This document shows positions 36,231 to 48,100 of a stretch of 64,000 bases of DNA, one piece after another; the first letter of the stretch is position 1, and each line of letters begins with the position of its first letter. Location of the stretch: assembly GCA_028583405.1 (NCBI GenBank), contig CM053248.1, positions 26,338,543 to 26,402,542 on the forward strand, given 5' to 3'. A program made the position numbers and the translations under genes. A model generated the notes under the pieces. The model was not told where the DNA came from. It saw nothing but the letters and a program-made list of their open reading frames with translations, and ran no database searches. Source of the stretch: Pogonophryne albipinna (lineage: Eukaryota; Chordata; Actinopteri; Perciformes; Artedidraconidae).

Positions 36231-37320
36231 AGAAAGGCCCGAACATAGGCAATCCTGTAACACATTTGAAGCAAGGGTAATAATATCAAATTAAATGTTG
36301 GTTCATATTGTGCACTTCACTTAAATCTGTAAAGTAAAACATTACATGATTTGTTAATACATGGTTTTTAACAATGTTATATCCTACTAAAAGCCATACT
36401 TTTTTTTGTTAAATGAAATGCTTTTTGTAAAAAGTCATACATTTGTACTGCTTTTAATGTATTGTTTTCTAAATGTTTGAGATAAAATGTATTTTAAAAA
36501 TGTTATTGAAATGTTGTTATTCCAAAATGTGAACAACATGTGTTTGAACCTTTATATATACAGTCTATGGTTTGAACCATAGACTGTATATATAGGTTTG
36601 AACTCAACATTTTGTAACGTCATTTATTGTTTGTATGATCTTTATGTCATTTGGAGCGACCACTGATCATGTGGTGCGACCGTCTTTTGCCTTTACTGTA
36701 TTTAAATAGAAAGTATGTATGAAATGTCTATCAATTAAAAAGTGATCACTGATACAGTATGCTTGAGTGAATTGTATTGTTTTAACATTTATCTCAGTTT
36801 TATTTTATTTACAGGAAAAATAAGCCCATCAACTTCATTTATGATGATAATTTTGCCATTATTTAACCAAAATATAAGATTACTTTAAAGAAATGCAAAT
36901 TCCTTGTTTCTAAACTTTCAAAATTACTGACAACTAGTAAAAATAGTTAAAAATGTTAAGGAATTTATTTAGTTTTAAGAAAAAACATGGTCGCACCACA
37001 TGACTTTTTATAAGGACGCGGCCGTTTCATCTAGATGAAAAACACTTAAAATCACTTAAATATTATTTCTTATATGGATATATGCGTGCTCAACATTCTG
37101 AATGTTATAAAAATGTTAATAGATATTCTTTTTTGCATTTTAAAAATGGCCTGTTGAAAATCAATGTTTTTTCTCATATTCTTCTAATTACTATACTATG
37201 ATTTTATTTCGACATATTACTTTTTTCCTGCTGTTTTGACATATATTTTATATTATTACTTTTTCTATATTTTCAACATACTTTTTTATGCCTTTTTTCT
37301 AGTTTTCGACATACTACAAT
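36231..37320. other. 3' flank of the transposase-like gene and right satellite block
   Basis: A+T-rich non-coding DNA with two CATGTGGTGCGACC motifs (36667 and 36989), the micro-insertion pair at 36542-36603, and a ttttcgacatactac-type satellite from about 37190. No gene is seen. Confidence 0.5.
36542..36603 (+). repeat. Head-to-head pair of micro-insertions with three copies of gtttgaac
   Basis: gtttgaac (36542), ctttatatatacagtctatg (36550-36569), gtttgaac (36570), catagactgtatatatag (36578-36595), gtttgaac (36596). The first insert is the exact reverse complement of the 20-mer at 3041-3060. The second is the same sequence in forward orientation, lacking two A residues. Confidence 0.8.
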
Positions 37321-37480
37321 CTAGTCTGTGCCAACCCTGTGGTTGTCCACCATGTGGTGCTGTTGTGGGTTTATCTTTGTAATCAGCAGGGATGAGACCC
37401 ACCTGTGGCACGTAGTTCCAGCATTTAAGAGGGCTGCAGAACAGGCTCTCGCTCTCTCTGCCCTGCTCGGTGCATCAGGA

Positions 37481-38151
37481 CAGTGATTCTCAAATGGGGG
37501 TACGCGGACCCCTAGGGGTACGTTGGGGGTACTGCAGGGGGTACGTGAGGTAAACATAAATAAAAAGGTTAATTAAAAAAATACCATGCATGATTACAAA
37601 AATAATCTTAGTGCAATAAGTTAAATAGAAAACACAATTTCATATAAAATATTCCTAGAACCACTAAGGGGGTCCTCATATAAACATGTTACATTTGTGT
37701 ATTGTAGGTTGTGAGTTAAAATCCCGCCTGGAACACCACCACTAGTGTGCCCTTGAGTAAGGCACTTAGCCCTTAGTTACTTCAGGGAGAATGTCCCTGT
37801 AATTGGTCATTGTAAGTCCGTCGCTTTGGATAAAAGGGTCAGCTAAATGAAATTTAATGTATTTATAGTTTTTAATAATATATCATTTTGTTCATTGGTT
37901 TGTTAAACATATTCAATTGAAAAACTCCTTGGAAAAATCTTATTTTTCATGCATAAAGATGAAAATATCCTTAGTTTGTTGGAATTCGTGCATTAAGGAG
38001 TTAATAAATCAAACACTGATGGAACATTACGATATTGTAATTATTTATATAGGCTTTTTCTGTCAAAAATGTCCGGGGTCGGTCAGGGGGTACTTGGCTG
38101 AGAAAATGTTTCAAAGGGGGTACATTACTGAAAAAACGTTGAGAAGCACTG
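37481..38151. mobile_element. hAT element with perfect 8-bp duplication and nested SINE
   Basis: It begins cagtgattctcaaatggggg and ends acgttgagaagcactg, with ggggtac repeats at both ends. Flanks are exact catcagga copies (37473-37480 and 38152-38159). A SINE lies inside at about 37690-37862. The surrounding unique-looking sequence (37321-37480 and 38160-38270), with aataaa near 38198, might be a solo LTR, but I could not prove its ends. Confidence 0.85.
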
Positions 38152-38289
38152 CATCAGGACACCGCTCCTCTGTTTGTTGTAACCACTGTGTTGGGTTAAA
38201 TAAATACTTGTTTTGGGCAACTCCTGTGTGGAACTGTTGTCCTTATGTTACAAGCAGAGCCAGCTTGTCACAAGTCATACTGCATTGTG

Positions 38290-39920
38290 CCTTTTTTTGT
38301 ACAAGCAACCAAACAAAACTAAAAACCTAATCCAGTAGGTTCCGTTTAAGCAAAACATTATTACACCCTTTAACTAGTCTAACTCAACTCAATTTATTTT
38401 CTATTAATAAAAACAGACCCAAATATTCTTTGCAGTGCATAGCCATTTATTATCGCGGACAACGTTGGAGAGCATGGACAACGCTGTACAAGAAGCACAG
38501 CAGCAGAAGCAGCCTTTTTGCAAGAAGACTCCAGAAAATAAATTGCATTTCAAAGTCACCAGTTAGCCTCAAAGAACGGTAAATAATCTGCCAGATTCCC
38601 CTTTATTTTAAAAGATTACAAACTGCTGGACAAACATATACAATGACAACTATAGCTGTATTTATTGACTTATCAATGGGTTGTTGGACAGAAACATAAC
38701 TGCAACCTATGTTGATCGATTCATCCCTAACGGCATTTTTCATGCAAAAATGTTGCTTTTATTTTTATATCGAAAACATTAAAGAAATCTTGATAACCAA
38801 ATAATAAATCAAGCAAATACTCTGCAGATTAAATAATATAGAGAATAATTGTAAATTGCTGACAACACTGTCTAAATGACCTCAAACATATATTTTGAAT
38901 TGTTGTACTGCTGTAAATTAGCCGTTATTCACTCATATGCTGTAATACTGTCATGATGAAAGGCTCATGAATCAGTCACATTTGATCTCACGCATCAACA
39001 CTCATTTCTGTTAAGAGGAAAAAAACACACATTCCTAACCATCCAAATCTGATTTTACTTAGGTGCGCAAAATAATGAATCCCACTCGATCATGATATAG
39101 GCGTGCTGCCAATTTCATATTCTTAGCATAGGTAACGCCCACCATAAGGGCAGTTGTTGTGACGTGTGCAAATACTCTGGCACACGCCCAACAGTTAGAG
39201 ATCCTACCAAAGCAAGGCGGTACAAGGTACTGTTAAATGAACATTGTACTTGAAGAAAGTTGACAGTATTATAAACTAAACGCAAATATCATAATCCAAA
39301 GGGTTTCTGAAGTCTGGGTTGAATCAATGATATTATAATAAATTTTTAAAAACAAAACAATAAATTTTTTCTTATCTTGTTTTAGATGGAAATCATTGTG
39401 TACTAACTAAATAAAAACTAATCATGGATACAAAATAAAAACAGGATGTTTGTGTTTTTGTTTGTGCATGAGGCGCATTGTGAAAGCTGTGTGATCGGGT
39501 TGAACTGATTTTAGCCTTTAAACACACAGGAGGCCACAGAAAGCTTCCACTGCACATGCTCAGACGGCCACGTGTAACACCAGCTCATGCACTACTCTGA
39601 CTGGCAGCTATCATGTGACCCGGCACTCCAGTGCAGCACAGACAGGATTGCCTGACATTCGCTGTACGTTTTTTTTTATAAAAACAGGCTGTAGTACAAA
39701 GAGGGTACAAGAATGACAACAATTCCATAGGAATTTAAGACGATTTCATCACGTGTCCATCCCCCTTTTGTCTATCTGAACCTCCCAACACACCAAACAG
39801 GGTGAAGGGATGCAGGGTTGCCCATCTTAATGATATTGAGCATGTACAAAACAATCCCAGGATTCACAGATGGGAGAGGAAACCCTGCAGCTCTGTGAGT
39901 TGATGGTGGCAGAGGAGAGT
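38290..39920 (-). other. lrrc59 3' UTR and intergenic DNA
   Basis: A+T-rich, with no gene visible. Part of it should be the lrrc59 3' UTR read leftward from 39920. No repeat is recognised with confidence. Confidence 0.4.
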
Positions 39921-42900
39921 TTAGTTCTTAGATGCTTGTGTTGATTCAAGAAACTCCTTTGCTGCAGAGGACAGATTCTGCACCAGCTGCCGGACCACGC
40001 CCTCCTGCTCTTTGGCCCAGGATAGGCCGTCGTCCACAGCGACGTTGACCGGCACGCACATGGCTTCCTTCTTCAGGTCGGTCAGGCGGCAGGCGGCTGC
40101 GACTCCAGCCAATCCCGTCAGCAGCAGGAGGAGGAGCTTGAACACCAGGCCAATCAGAGAACGTCTGGGTTTGGGAGCTGTTTTCTCAGCAGCTTTTTTA
40201 TCTGTTGAGATGAGGCAGTGAGTAAGAACAAATCCTTTAAAAAAACGACTTTGAAAGATTTAAACCTGGCTTTTGCATTATCACCAACCAAATACACAAA
40301 CCATCACAATTGATATTTGAGAGTCAGCTGTTAAACACCAATATTATCAATGCAACATTTCCCAAAATGATATCTATGCTGATCACAAAATCCATCTTTG
40401 CCTACAGTGTGGGGACGTGAATCATGCTCGAGTGCTTCAATGCTGATTCTATTTAAACTGTCTTTAGTATCATCAATCCACAGACGTGTATGGATTCAAA
40501 AGAAATACATTTTACTTTAGCACACGCTTGTACTTTTCATATTCGAAAGTTCTTCATATCCTAAACAGTTAGATGCTTTTATTATGTTGCATGAAGTTGG
40601 TTATTTTCTCTATGCTATACTAGGATATTTTTAAAGTACATTTTTATGACATACTTTGAGATTCTTTTACTGCACACTTTTATGAGATGAGTTTTTTTGC
40701 TTACTTTACGACCAGCGATTGTCTATATATATTTATTTACTTAATTGTGTGCTTGTGTGGCTCTCACTCAGGTTTGGTGGTAGAACCTTAAACTAGCACA
40801 ATAAAAGAACAAAAGCATTATCTCACCTGCTGCTAGTCCGTTCTTTTTCTTCTTCTCCTCGTTCTTCTTCTTCTGTTGTTCTTGTGCAGCAATGGCCGCC
40901 TTCTGTGCGTTGTACTCTTTCCTCCTCTTCTCTTTCTCCTCCGCCTTCTCCCGTTTACGAGCCTCCTTTTCTTTGGCCTCCCGATCCTTCTGCTTCACCT
41001 CCCTCTTCCTCTCCAGCCCTGATTGAAGGAAGTGTTATAAAGAATGGAGGCAACCATTAACAATCTTTGGGGTGGAACAAGTGGTTTTACTTTTGATGAT
41101 TTTAGTAGAATTTGCACAAGTAGGATTTTGAATGTAGGACTTTTATTTGTTCTGCAATATTCCCACGTTTATTGATGTGAATGAGACTGTATCGAACACT
41201 TTGATCAAAACGGCATGTCATAAATGAAACGAGTTTTAGCTGTTTTTCTTTACTACAAATCTGAGTGAACGTTTAATGCCAGTTGATGAAAATGTAAGTG
41301 ATCTGTTGAAAACATTTTGAGGCTGAAATAAAGAGATTTCCTGACACCCACCTTTTTCCTTCAAAAGGCGTTTCTCTCGTGCACGATCGACCTCATCCTG
41401 AAGTTCTCTCATGTGCTGCAGGACCTGGAAGAAAATGTCTTTGGTTTAAGATACTAGAGAGAGACTGCCTAATTCAACTTTTCCAAAGCGTTAATCTCTC
41501 CGTCTCTCACCTTGGAGGCACACTGTTTGCATTGCTTCTCGTCCAGACAGTCTCCTGCTGCCTTGGCCAATTCAGCCTCCAGCGGGTTATCCTTCAGATC
41601 GCACCACTTCAAACTCTAATGAACAAAAATGGACCAAACACAACCACAAAACACAATACTGTCAGAGATCAAATCAAAAACAAGAGACACTACCTAAAAT
41701 ATTGTGGACTTAAGAATGTGAAGTTGAACTACATTTGAGTCTACATGGACATCAATTTCTTACAACCAACAAGGTAATAACATACAGAGGCCATAAACAC
41801 ATAGAAAAAACTAAATATCTTGTAGTTTAATGTGCTGGCCGAAATGTTCTTTAAATGAAGTCTGAGTTTGAAATATAACCTAAATAATTCCTGTACTGTC
41901 ATTTCAACACATAAACATAATGGTCTCTGGTAATTTGTGAGCATGGCAACGTTTTTCTTTTGTCCATGTCCACTTAGGGGCTCCGTAATAAAATGATGAC
42001 TAATGAATATGTATTTTAAGTCGTTTGAAGCTTCCATTCATGTTTTTGAATGTCCATCATCATCATTTTTGATATATTCACACAAGGGAAAAACACTGCT
42101 CGCTAGGTATCAGATATAGGTGGAATCCAGGAGTTTAAGACGAGCAAACTTAATAAAAAAAGAGCATTTGAACACTCAAACTTCACAAGAACATTTGAAA
42201 TAAGCAAGCTTTAAGTCTGAGACCTTCTTCCAGGCGTGACCTTATCACTTAGGATACAAGAACAGTGCTAGTGTGTGGCACCCACCCTGAGCTGAGAGAA
42301 GCTGACAGGCAGGACAGTCAGCTTGTTGTTGTACAGGTCCAGATGCTGAAGGCTGGTCAGGTTCCCCAGGTCATCTGGCAGACAGGTCAGCTGATTTTTA
42401 CTCAGATCCACCTTCACCAGGTGGGTGAGGTTGCAGAACTCTGGCTACAGGAAGGAAAAGCAGACAAAGCAATAAGAACTAAAATCTTAATATTCATACT
42501 TTGTTATTGACAACGCTGGGCAATCTGCAGGTTATGTTTAAGTTTAGAAAAAGTGTAATTGTTCATTATCTTAATCTATAATCATATTTGCTAAAACAAA
42601 AATACAGTGACGTCAGTTTTAATGTTATATGTATGCATCCCAATTCCACAATTCGCAAACTTGGAGCCTCGGAGGGATTTAGAACAAACTCCAGAAAAAT
42701 AACCCTTTAACATACGATAAATCATTTAACAAGGATGTACATAATAACATGGATTCAATTCATCCTCAATTCATTTAGAATTGTTGTGTTTAAAATTTAG
42801 GGATAGAACACATTTAACAATAATTAAATATTATGCAAATGGTGATTTAAGGAGAGGTGTATTTAGGTGAATAATTAATGTTCGTACTTACAGGAAGGGA

Positions 42901-43249
42901 TGTAATGTTGTTGCAAGACAAGTCCACTACAGTTGCTTTGGTGAATAAAGCCTGTTGGGGATAACAGACCAATACAATGTTTCGAGTAAATTCAGATTTA
43001 ATTACGAATTGAAACAAAAATCATGCAACCAACCACAGCATGGCAGCATTATGTTCCAAGATACAGCACATGTATAGGCCTACGAGACATTTATGTTTAA
43101 TTTTATAACATTTTCACACAATTACTGAGACACGAATTGTAACTCACCAGCTCTCTGACTGGCACCTCGGTGAGGTTACACAGGCTCAGGTCAACCTCAT
43201 TCCCATTGATTTTATCCTTCAGGTTCAACACTTTGCTGTTTTTACTCAT
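39921..43249 (-). CDS. lrrc59: Leucine-rich repeat-containing protein 59
   Basis: Seven coding exons on the minus strand join in phase: 43148-43249, 42892-42951, 42286-42444, 41511-41615, 41352-41424, 40827-41018 and 39921-40201 (972 nt, 323 residues; human 307). LRRC59 is a tail-anchored ER/nuclear-envelope protein implicated in ribosome contact and nuclear import of FGF1. Visible parts are [20 protein letters not shown], four to five leucine-rich repeats ([21 protein letters not shown]), a Cys pair ([11 protein letters not shown]), a long Lys/Glu-rich coiled coil (about 165-235), a transmembrane helix ([20 protein letters not shown]) and a short lumenal tail ending STQASKN. An acceptor just before the start (ctctacag) shows that the 5' UTR is spliced. 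Confidence 0.95.
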
Positions 43250-43377
43250 TCTGGAGGCTGTAGAGTAAATGTGAAAAATAAACACTGATAAGAGGGCATT
43301 TTGAACACATTTAAGCAGACTGCTGTTCCTTCTGACTAGCAGAGAGCTAACATTGACGTCTCACACGATTTGCTCAC

Positions 43378-43440
43378 CTGTTATAAAAGCGGTGACACAA
43401 CTGTGACACACGAAGGAAGTGAAATGAGTGGTCCCAACTC
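43378..43440 (-). other. Probable non-coding first exon of lrrc59
   Basis: On the minus strand ..cgcttttataacag is followed by the donor gtgagcaa. It pairs with the acceptor immediately upstream of the lrrc59 start. The right end is approximate. Confidence 0.45.
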
Positions 43441-45199
43441 CTAAAGGTGGAGAAAGTTAGTGGAAAAGCTCTGAGACGTAAGTAAGACAGTAGTAAGTGA
43501 TTTCTGACTGCCTCTATGAAGATCCACGTCACTGACTGAACGACAGCGAAGGGACGATGAAGCGATCAGCGCCCCCCGCAGCACTGGAGGACACACAGCA
43601 GCGACGTTAGGGAACAGACTCTGTACAGAGGTGGGGGAAGTACTCAGATAATGTACTTGATTAAAAGTAGAAGTACCAGAGTCTAGGAATACCAGTGGTG
43701 TACTGGTATTTACTAAGTACATTTACTCAAGTATCGTACTTAACTACAATTTTGAGATACTTTACTTTACATTTGTTGCTACTTTGTACTCCACTACAAT
43801 TCAGAGGTAAATCGTATCTCCACTACCTTTATTTAATACCTTTAGTTACTTTGCAGATTTTGATTAAGGATGTGAAATATAATCAACACTTAAAGAAGAC
43901 TTTTAAATAGTTAAGTAATTGCTCATAGTGATGAATCCACTTTTTTAAAATTAAATGTAGCCTACTGTACAGCCCCCCTTCGCGCTGAGGAGCACTTTAG
44001 TGTCTTTCAGCTTATTATTTTAGTTTTTAGTTGTGGTTCTATCTCAGTCATTGCCCATACACAGACATTAAAAAAACATAGAGAAATAGGTTTTATTTTA
44101 TAATGTTTATTTGTTTGCATTACAGCGAGTCTGTTACATCTCTTGAGCCAGCAGAAAGTAGATATCAGGACATCATGAGTACAGAAAGCAGACAGAGTAA
44201 TGCACATTATGTGAAAACCACAGAAAGACTGAAAACTATTATTTATATATTTTTTTGGAGATATTCAGAATATAACAGATGAGTAAACAATTATTAAAGT
44301 GGCACCTGACAAGTTTTCAAGTTTTACATGTCAAAGGTAATTAATTTTTTGTGCAAAAAAACTTTACTGCAATGTGCAAAGCATGCAGGTCGAAACCGAT
44401 GTAGAGCACAATATGACGGGTTTAGGAGTTGACACTCAAACGACAGGACTTGAGAATTGTAGGTCTTACTAGGTAACTTGTGGCCCATACTCGTAACAAT
44501 GAGTTGATCACTCCTCTTTCTCAGCCTCCATTGAAAAGATTGTAAGAAATGAATTTTCGTTTGTGTTAGAGCATTGGCTAAAGGGGATTCAGCATTATGA
44601 ATCGAGCTTTGATAAGACTCTTCCAGGACTAAGTAGTGAGAACGTAATAATGTATTATATGGATTTGCTGGAACTAAATTGAATGCTTTTTTTGTCTTAA
44701 ATATTTTAAATCTGTCATTATTACATATTTAAAAATGTTGAATGGATTATACCCAATATATTAAAGTACACAGTAAAGATATATTTCTGTTGGACAACTG
44801 TCAATGTTGCACCTGCAAGCTTAATATTTAAAAATAGTTTTTGTGGACTTTGTTTGTAGCAAAGGCATGCATGTACTACTTAGTGACATTTTCTTGTACT
44901 TGACTATTATTATACAATGTGTGTTTGATGCGAACCATTGTTTGAATTAAAACATGCAAATGTAATTTGTGTGTAGTTGTAAAACCACTGAAGGATTAAA
45001 TACTACCTGAACGGCCACATATACCTTAATCAGGAAAACTATTGTTTAGGTGATTATAGTCAAGTTTGGAGAGGGTAGGACACAACTTACTGGCACCAAC
45101 ATTGTGAGGGCAAACACTTTGTAATCTCATCTTTGCCTCTGCACAAATTGACCTGCAGCACTACTTGCTGTCAGTATTAGGAGTTATTTAGTATATTTT
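43441..45199. other. Intergenic DNA with a hAT-MITE fragment
   Basis: About 43627-43900 begins cagaggtgggggaagtactc and is full of gtacttgagta-type repeats like the MITE at 13347-14038. Its right end is not found. The remainder is A+T-rich; its last part is probably the receptor gene's 3' UTR. Confidence 0.5.
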
Positions 45200-48100
45200 T
45201 CACCATTTTTCTACTCTTCTCCAAAGAAAATACAGACATAGGAAAAACACAGTGGCAGCTATTAAATAGAAAATAAAGAAAACTTTGTTGATGGTTTTCG
45301 ACACTCTGGTCCAGTAGCCAGCGACTGAAAAGAGTTTGAAGAAAACATGGTTAGTGAAAAGTATGTATTGAGATGATTTAAATATAGATTAACGTCTACA
45401 CTTGTTGAGGGGAATCTCACCTCTAGAACTGTTTTGGAAGCTGTCTTTTTCCAGTTTGTCCCCAAAGTCGTTACTCAGGATTTGGTCTTTATCTGCCTCA
45501 TTGTCTTTTTCGACCAGGTGCATGATCAAAATGGTCTCCATGAGGCTGAGCATCATTAAACCAAAGATTCCAATGCAGTAGACCACTGAAGAAGGAATGG
45601 CAACATCATTATTGTTGACCAATAAACACCCAGTACACCAGCACAGAAACAAACCCTGTGCTGCTTTACCTATAAGTGGGATCCTGTTTGCAGAGGCAGG
45701 TAGAATGTCGTTGAGAATAAGCTGCATCACAGTGACAGCGAGCAGCACAGTGACCTTGAAGCTGAGCTTCTCGCCCCCTTTGTGTGAGATCAGGAAGGAG
45801 GCCAAGTCCAGACAGAAGAAGAACAGGATGGGCACTAAGAGGTTTGCAATGTAGAGGGCAGAACGCCTCTTCATATTGATCTGTGAAAAGACATTCAAGG
45901 GTCAGGTGTTAAAAACTAACCCAACCTTAGACGTTGCTAAATAAAACCCAGCAGTTGTTTTGAGTGACAGAAGATAGATTATGCATTTAGCTGTATGAAT
46001 GTAAAAAAGGTGTTTTTAGTATAGTATGTAGAAAATATATGAAAAAAACAACGTAGTATAGTATGTTGAAAGTTATGGGAAAGAAAACATTGTTTAGTAT
46101 GTCGAAAATACAGTAAATAAAAACAACATGTTATAGTCGGTTGCACGTATGAAAAAAACCATATAGTAGAGTATGTCCAAAGTATAAGACAAAACTGACA
46201 TAGTAGTGTATGTTTAAAAAAAAAAATAACGACATTTTATAGTATGTCAAGACTCAGTAATTGGAAAAACTACAGTACTAACGTATTTTTACTTACTTGA
46301 TAAACAGAGCATTGAACAGCTCTGTGTTTCATTCTCCAGAAATACTTACAGTGTAAACCAACATGCTTTGGTTGAAACCAAAATTGTTAACAGTTTTGTT
46401 GTTGATTGTCATGTCGATAAACAGCCACTCGGTCTGGGCCTGCATCATCCTGCGAGACCAGTCAGCGTTCCAAATGGGATCTTTCTCCGGAACAAACTGC
46501 AAATCTTCATCTGAGGTGGGAGAAAAATATAAAATGTGAGGTTTCTTTGCACCTTAACATCAAGGGAATGTAGAGTATTTGTTTTCAGGTGAAATTAAAC
46601 TGTTGGATTCAAACTAAATGAAAACAAATGAAGAGGTTACAGGCTCACCCAAGTGTGTGACAGACTTGAATGACAGGGTGCAGCTCTGAACGTCGAAGGG
46701 AAATTGGTAAATATGCATCCTACAGGTACTGACCAGCACCATATCATTCCTAAGCATGACCGTACCACTATTGTCAACCATGAGTTGAAAGCTCGGGAGG
46801 GTTTTATCCTTCTCTGTCCTGTATGAGAACAAAGTCGCTTTTTAGAAGCCCAGGAAAATAGCATCAAAAATGTACAAATGTGATATGTATATTTAAGGAA
46901 CACTACTCGGAAGCTACAGATTAAAATACAAAATATAACAATCTGGGAAATGTAAAAATCAAAGGGTATTCAACAAACAATATGTTCTATCACTGTTATT
47001 GTTGTCAGTGTGTGTGGCTTTGGGAGGGTGAGAGCATCCACACATTGCAACTTACATCTCTTCAATTGTTAGATCTGGCTGCCATAATAATTTAGTAGGA
47101 AGATAAATCCTCTTAATACCACAGAATTCATCAGGGTTCCAATTAAGGTCATCATTTTCCCAGGACTAAAGAGGAGAACAAGGGAGGAATTGCATTTCAA
47201 ACTAAATTCATTTGGGTTTTTTAACAGTGACAGGTGTGAAGCAATTCAATTTTTAAAGATCTTCTTTATCAGAGAGAACTCACCATATCAACCCAAAGGT
47301 AAGAAACAAACTGCTGTCTCTTTTCGTCCTATGAGAAAAATAGAAATGCATTAAAATCTTTCCAGCCAGACAAACCTCGCACAAACTCAGTGTTAGGGCC
47401 TGTGTGCAAATAGCTTCGCCCCCTTGATTGATTATAGAGAGCCGAAGCCCCTCCCTTTCCGGTAGACCTCCATGGGACCGTATTTCGGAAAAAATATGTA
47501 TTGTAGTCAATGGCGAGAAATAAATTATCTTTCGATCCCGTTAGAATTGTGCAAAACTTTTTTGTGTTCCTAAAACCATACTTTTAGAAACAAACCTACA
47601 CTATCCACAAGCTTCTCAAGCAACAAAACAAGCAGTACATTCATTAAAAGTGAATCAATTAAAATATAATCTCTTAAACCCGATAAAAACGCAGCTACAG
47701 TACTGCCCTGCATTAAACTGCAGAGCGGCGTTCACACAGACCGCACCTCACACAGCTGCAGAGAGACCGAGCTGTCCCCGCACCTGAAGGTGGATCAGCT
47801 TCCCCTGGGAGCATTTCCCCTTCGACTAGTTTTGTTTTTGCTAAAGACGAGAGCTTGAAACAAAATATTAATAAAACGCTCCTGTTTGAATCGATAGCGT
47901 TTAACAGACGGTCGCTGTTTGGGCCGTTACGTTACAAAATACTCAACACGTTCTCACTCCCAACCCGTCACATGTTGACGGACGGTCAGGGCCCCTCCCC
48001 GTCACTCTATTACGTACAGGGTACCCCTTGGAAGTCAGTTTTCAACGGGCAGGGCGTCCCATTGACTTGCATAGAGCTCCCTGAACGTTGGTAATAGAGG

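Larger units (their letters stand above)
32791..37150 (+). mobile_element. Putative DNA transposon of unassigned superfamily
   Basis: A single coding region (33821-36230) is surrounded by at least eight copies of TCATGTGGTGCGACC or close variants: 32943, 33151, 33343, 33500, 33520 and 33540 on the left, 36667 and (inverted) 36989 on the right. Similar satellite DNA flanks both sides, suggesting insertion into a satellite block. Motifs clustered on both sides of a transposase-like gene resemble subterminal transposase-binding sites. I could not define terminal inverted repeats or a target duplication, so the stated ends are approximate. Confidence 0.5.

Noticed and set aside
37321..38270. Solo LTR around the hAT element at 37.5-38.2 kb
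   Set aside because: TG/CA ends and an aataaa can be picked out, but no target duplication or related internal sequence supports it.
40768..40998. Independent Lys/Glu-rich gene
   Set aside because: It is the coiled-coil exon of lrrc59 read into the next intron.
45597..45854. Plus-strand frame opposite the receptor exons
   Set aside because: Antisense shadow of exons encoding M1-M3, with no domain of its own.
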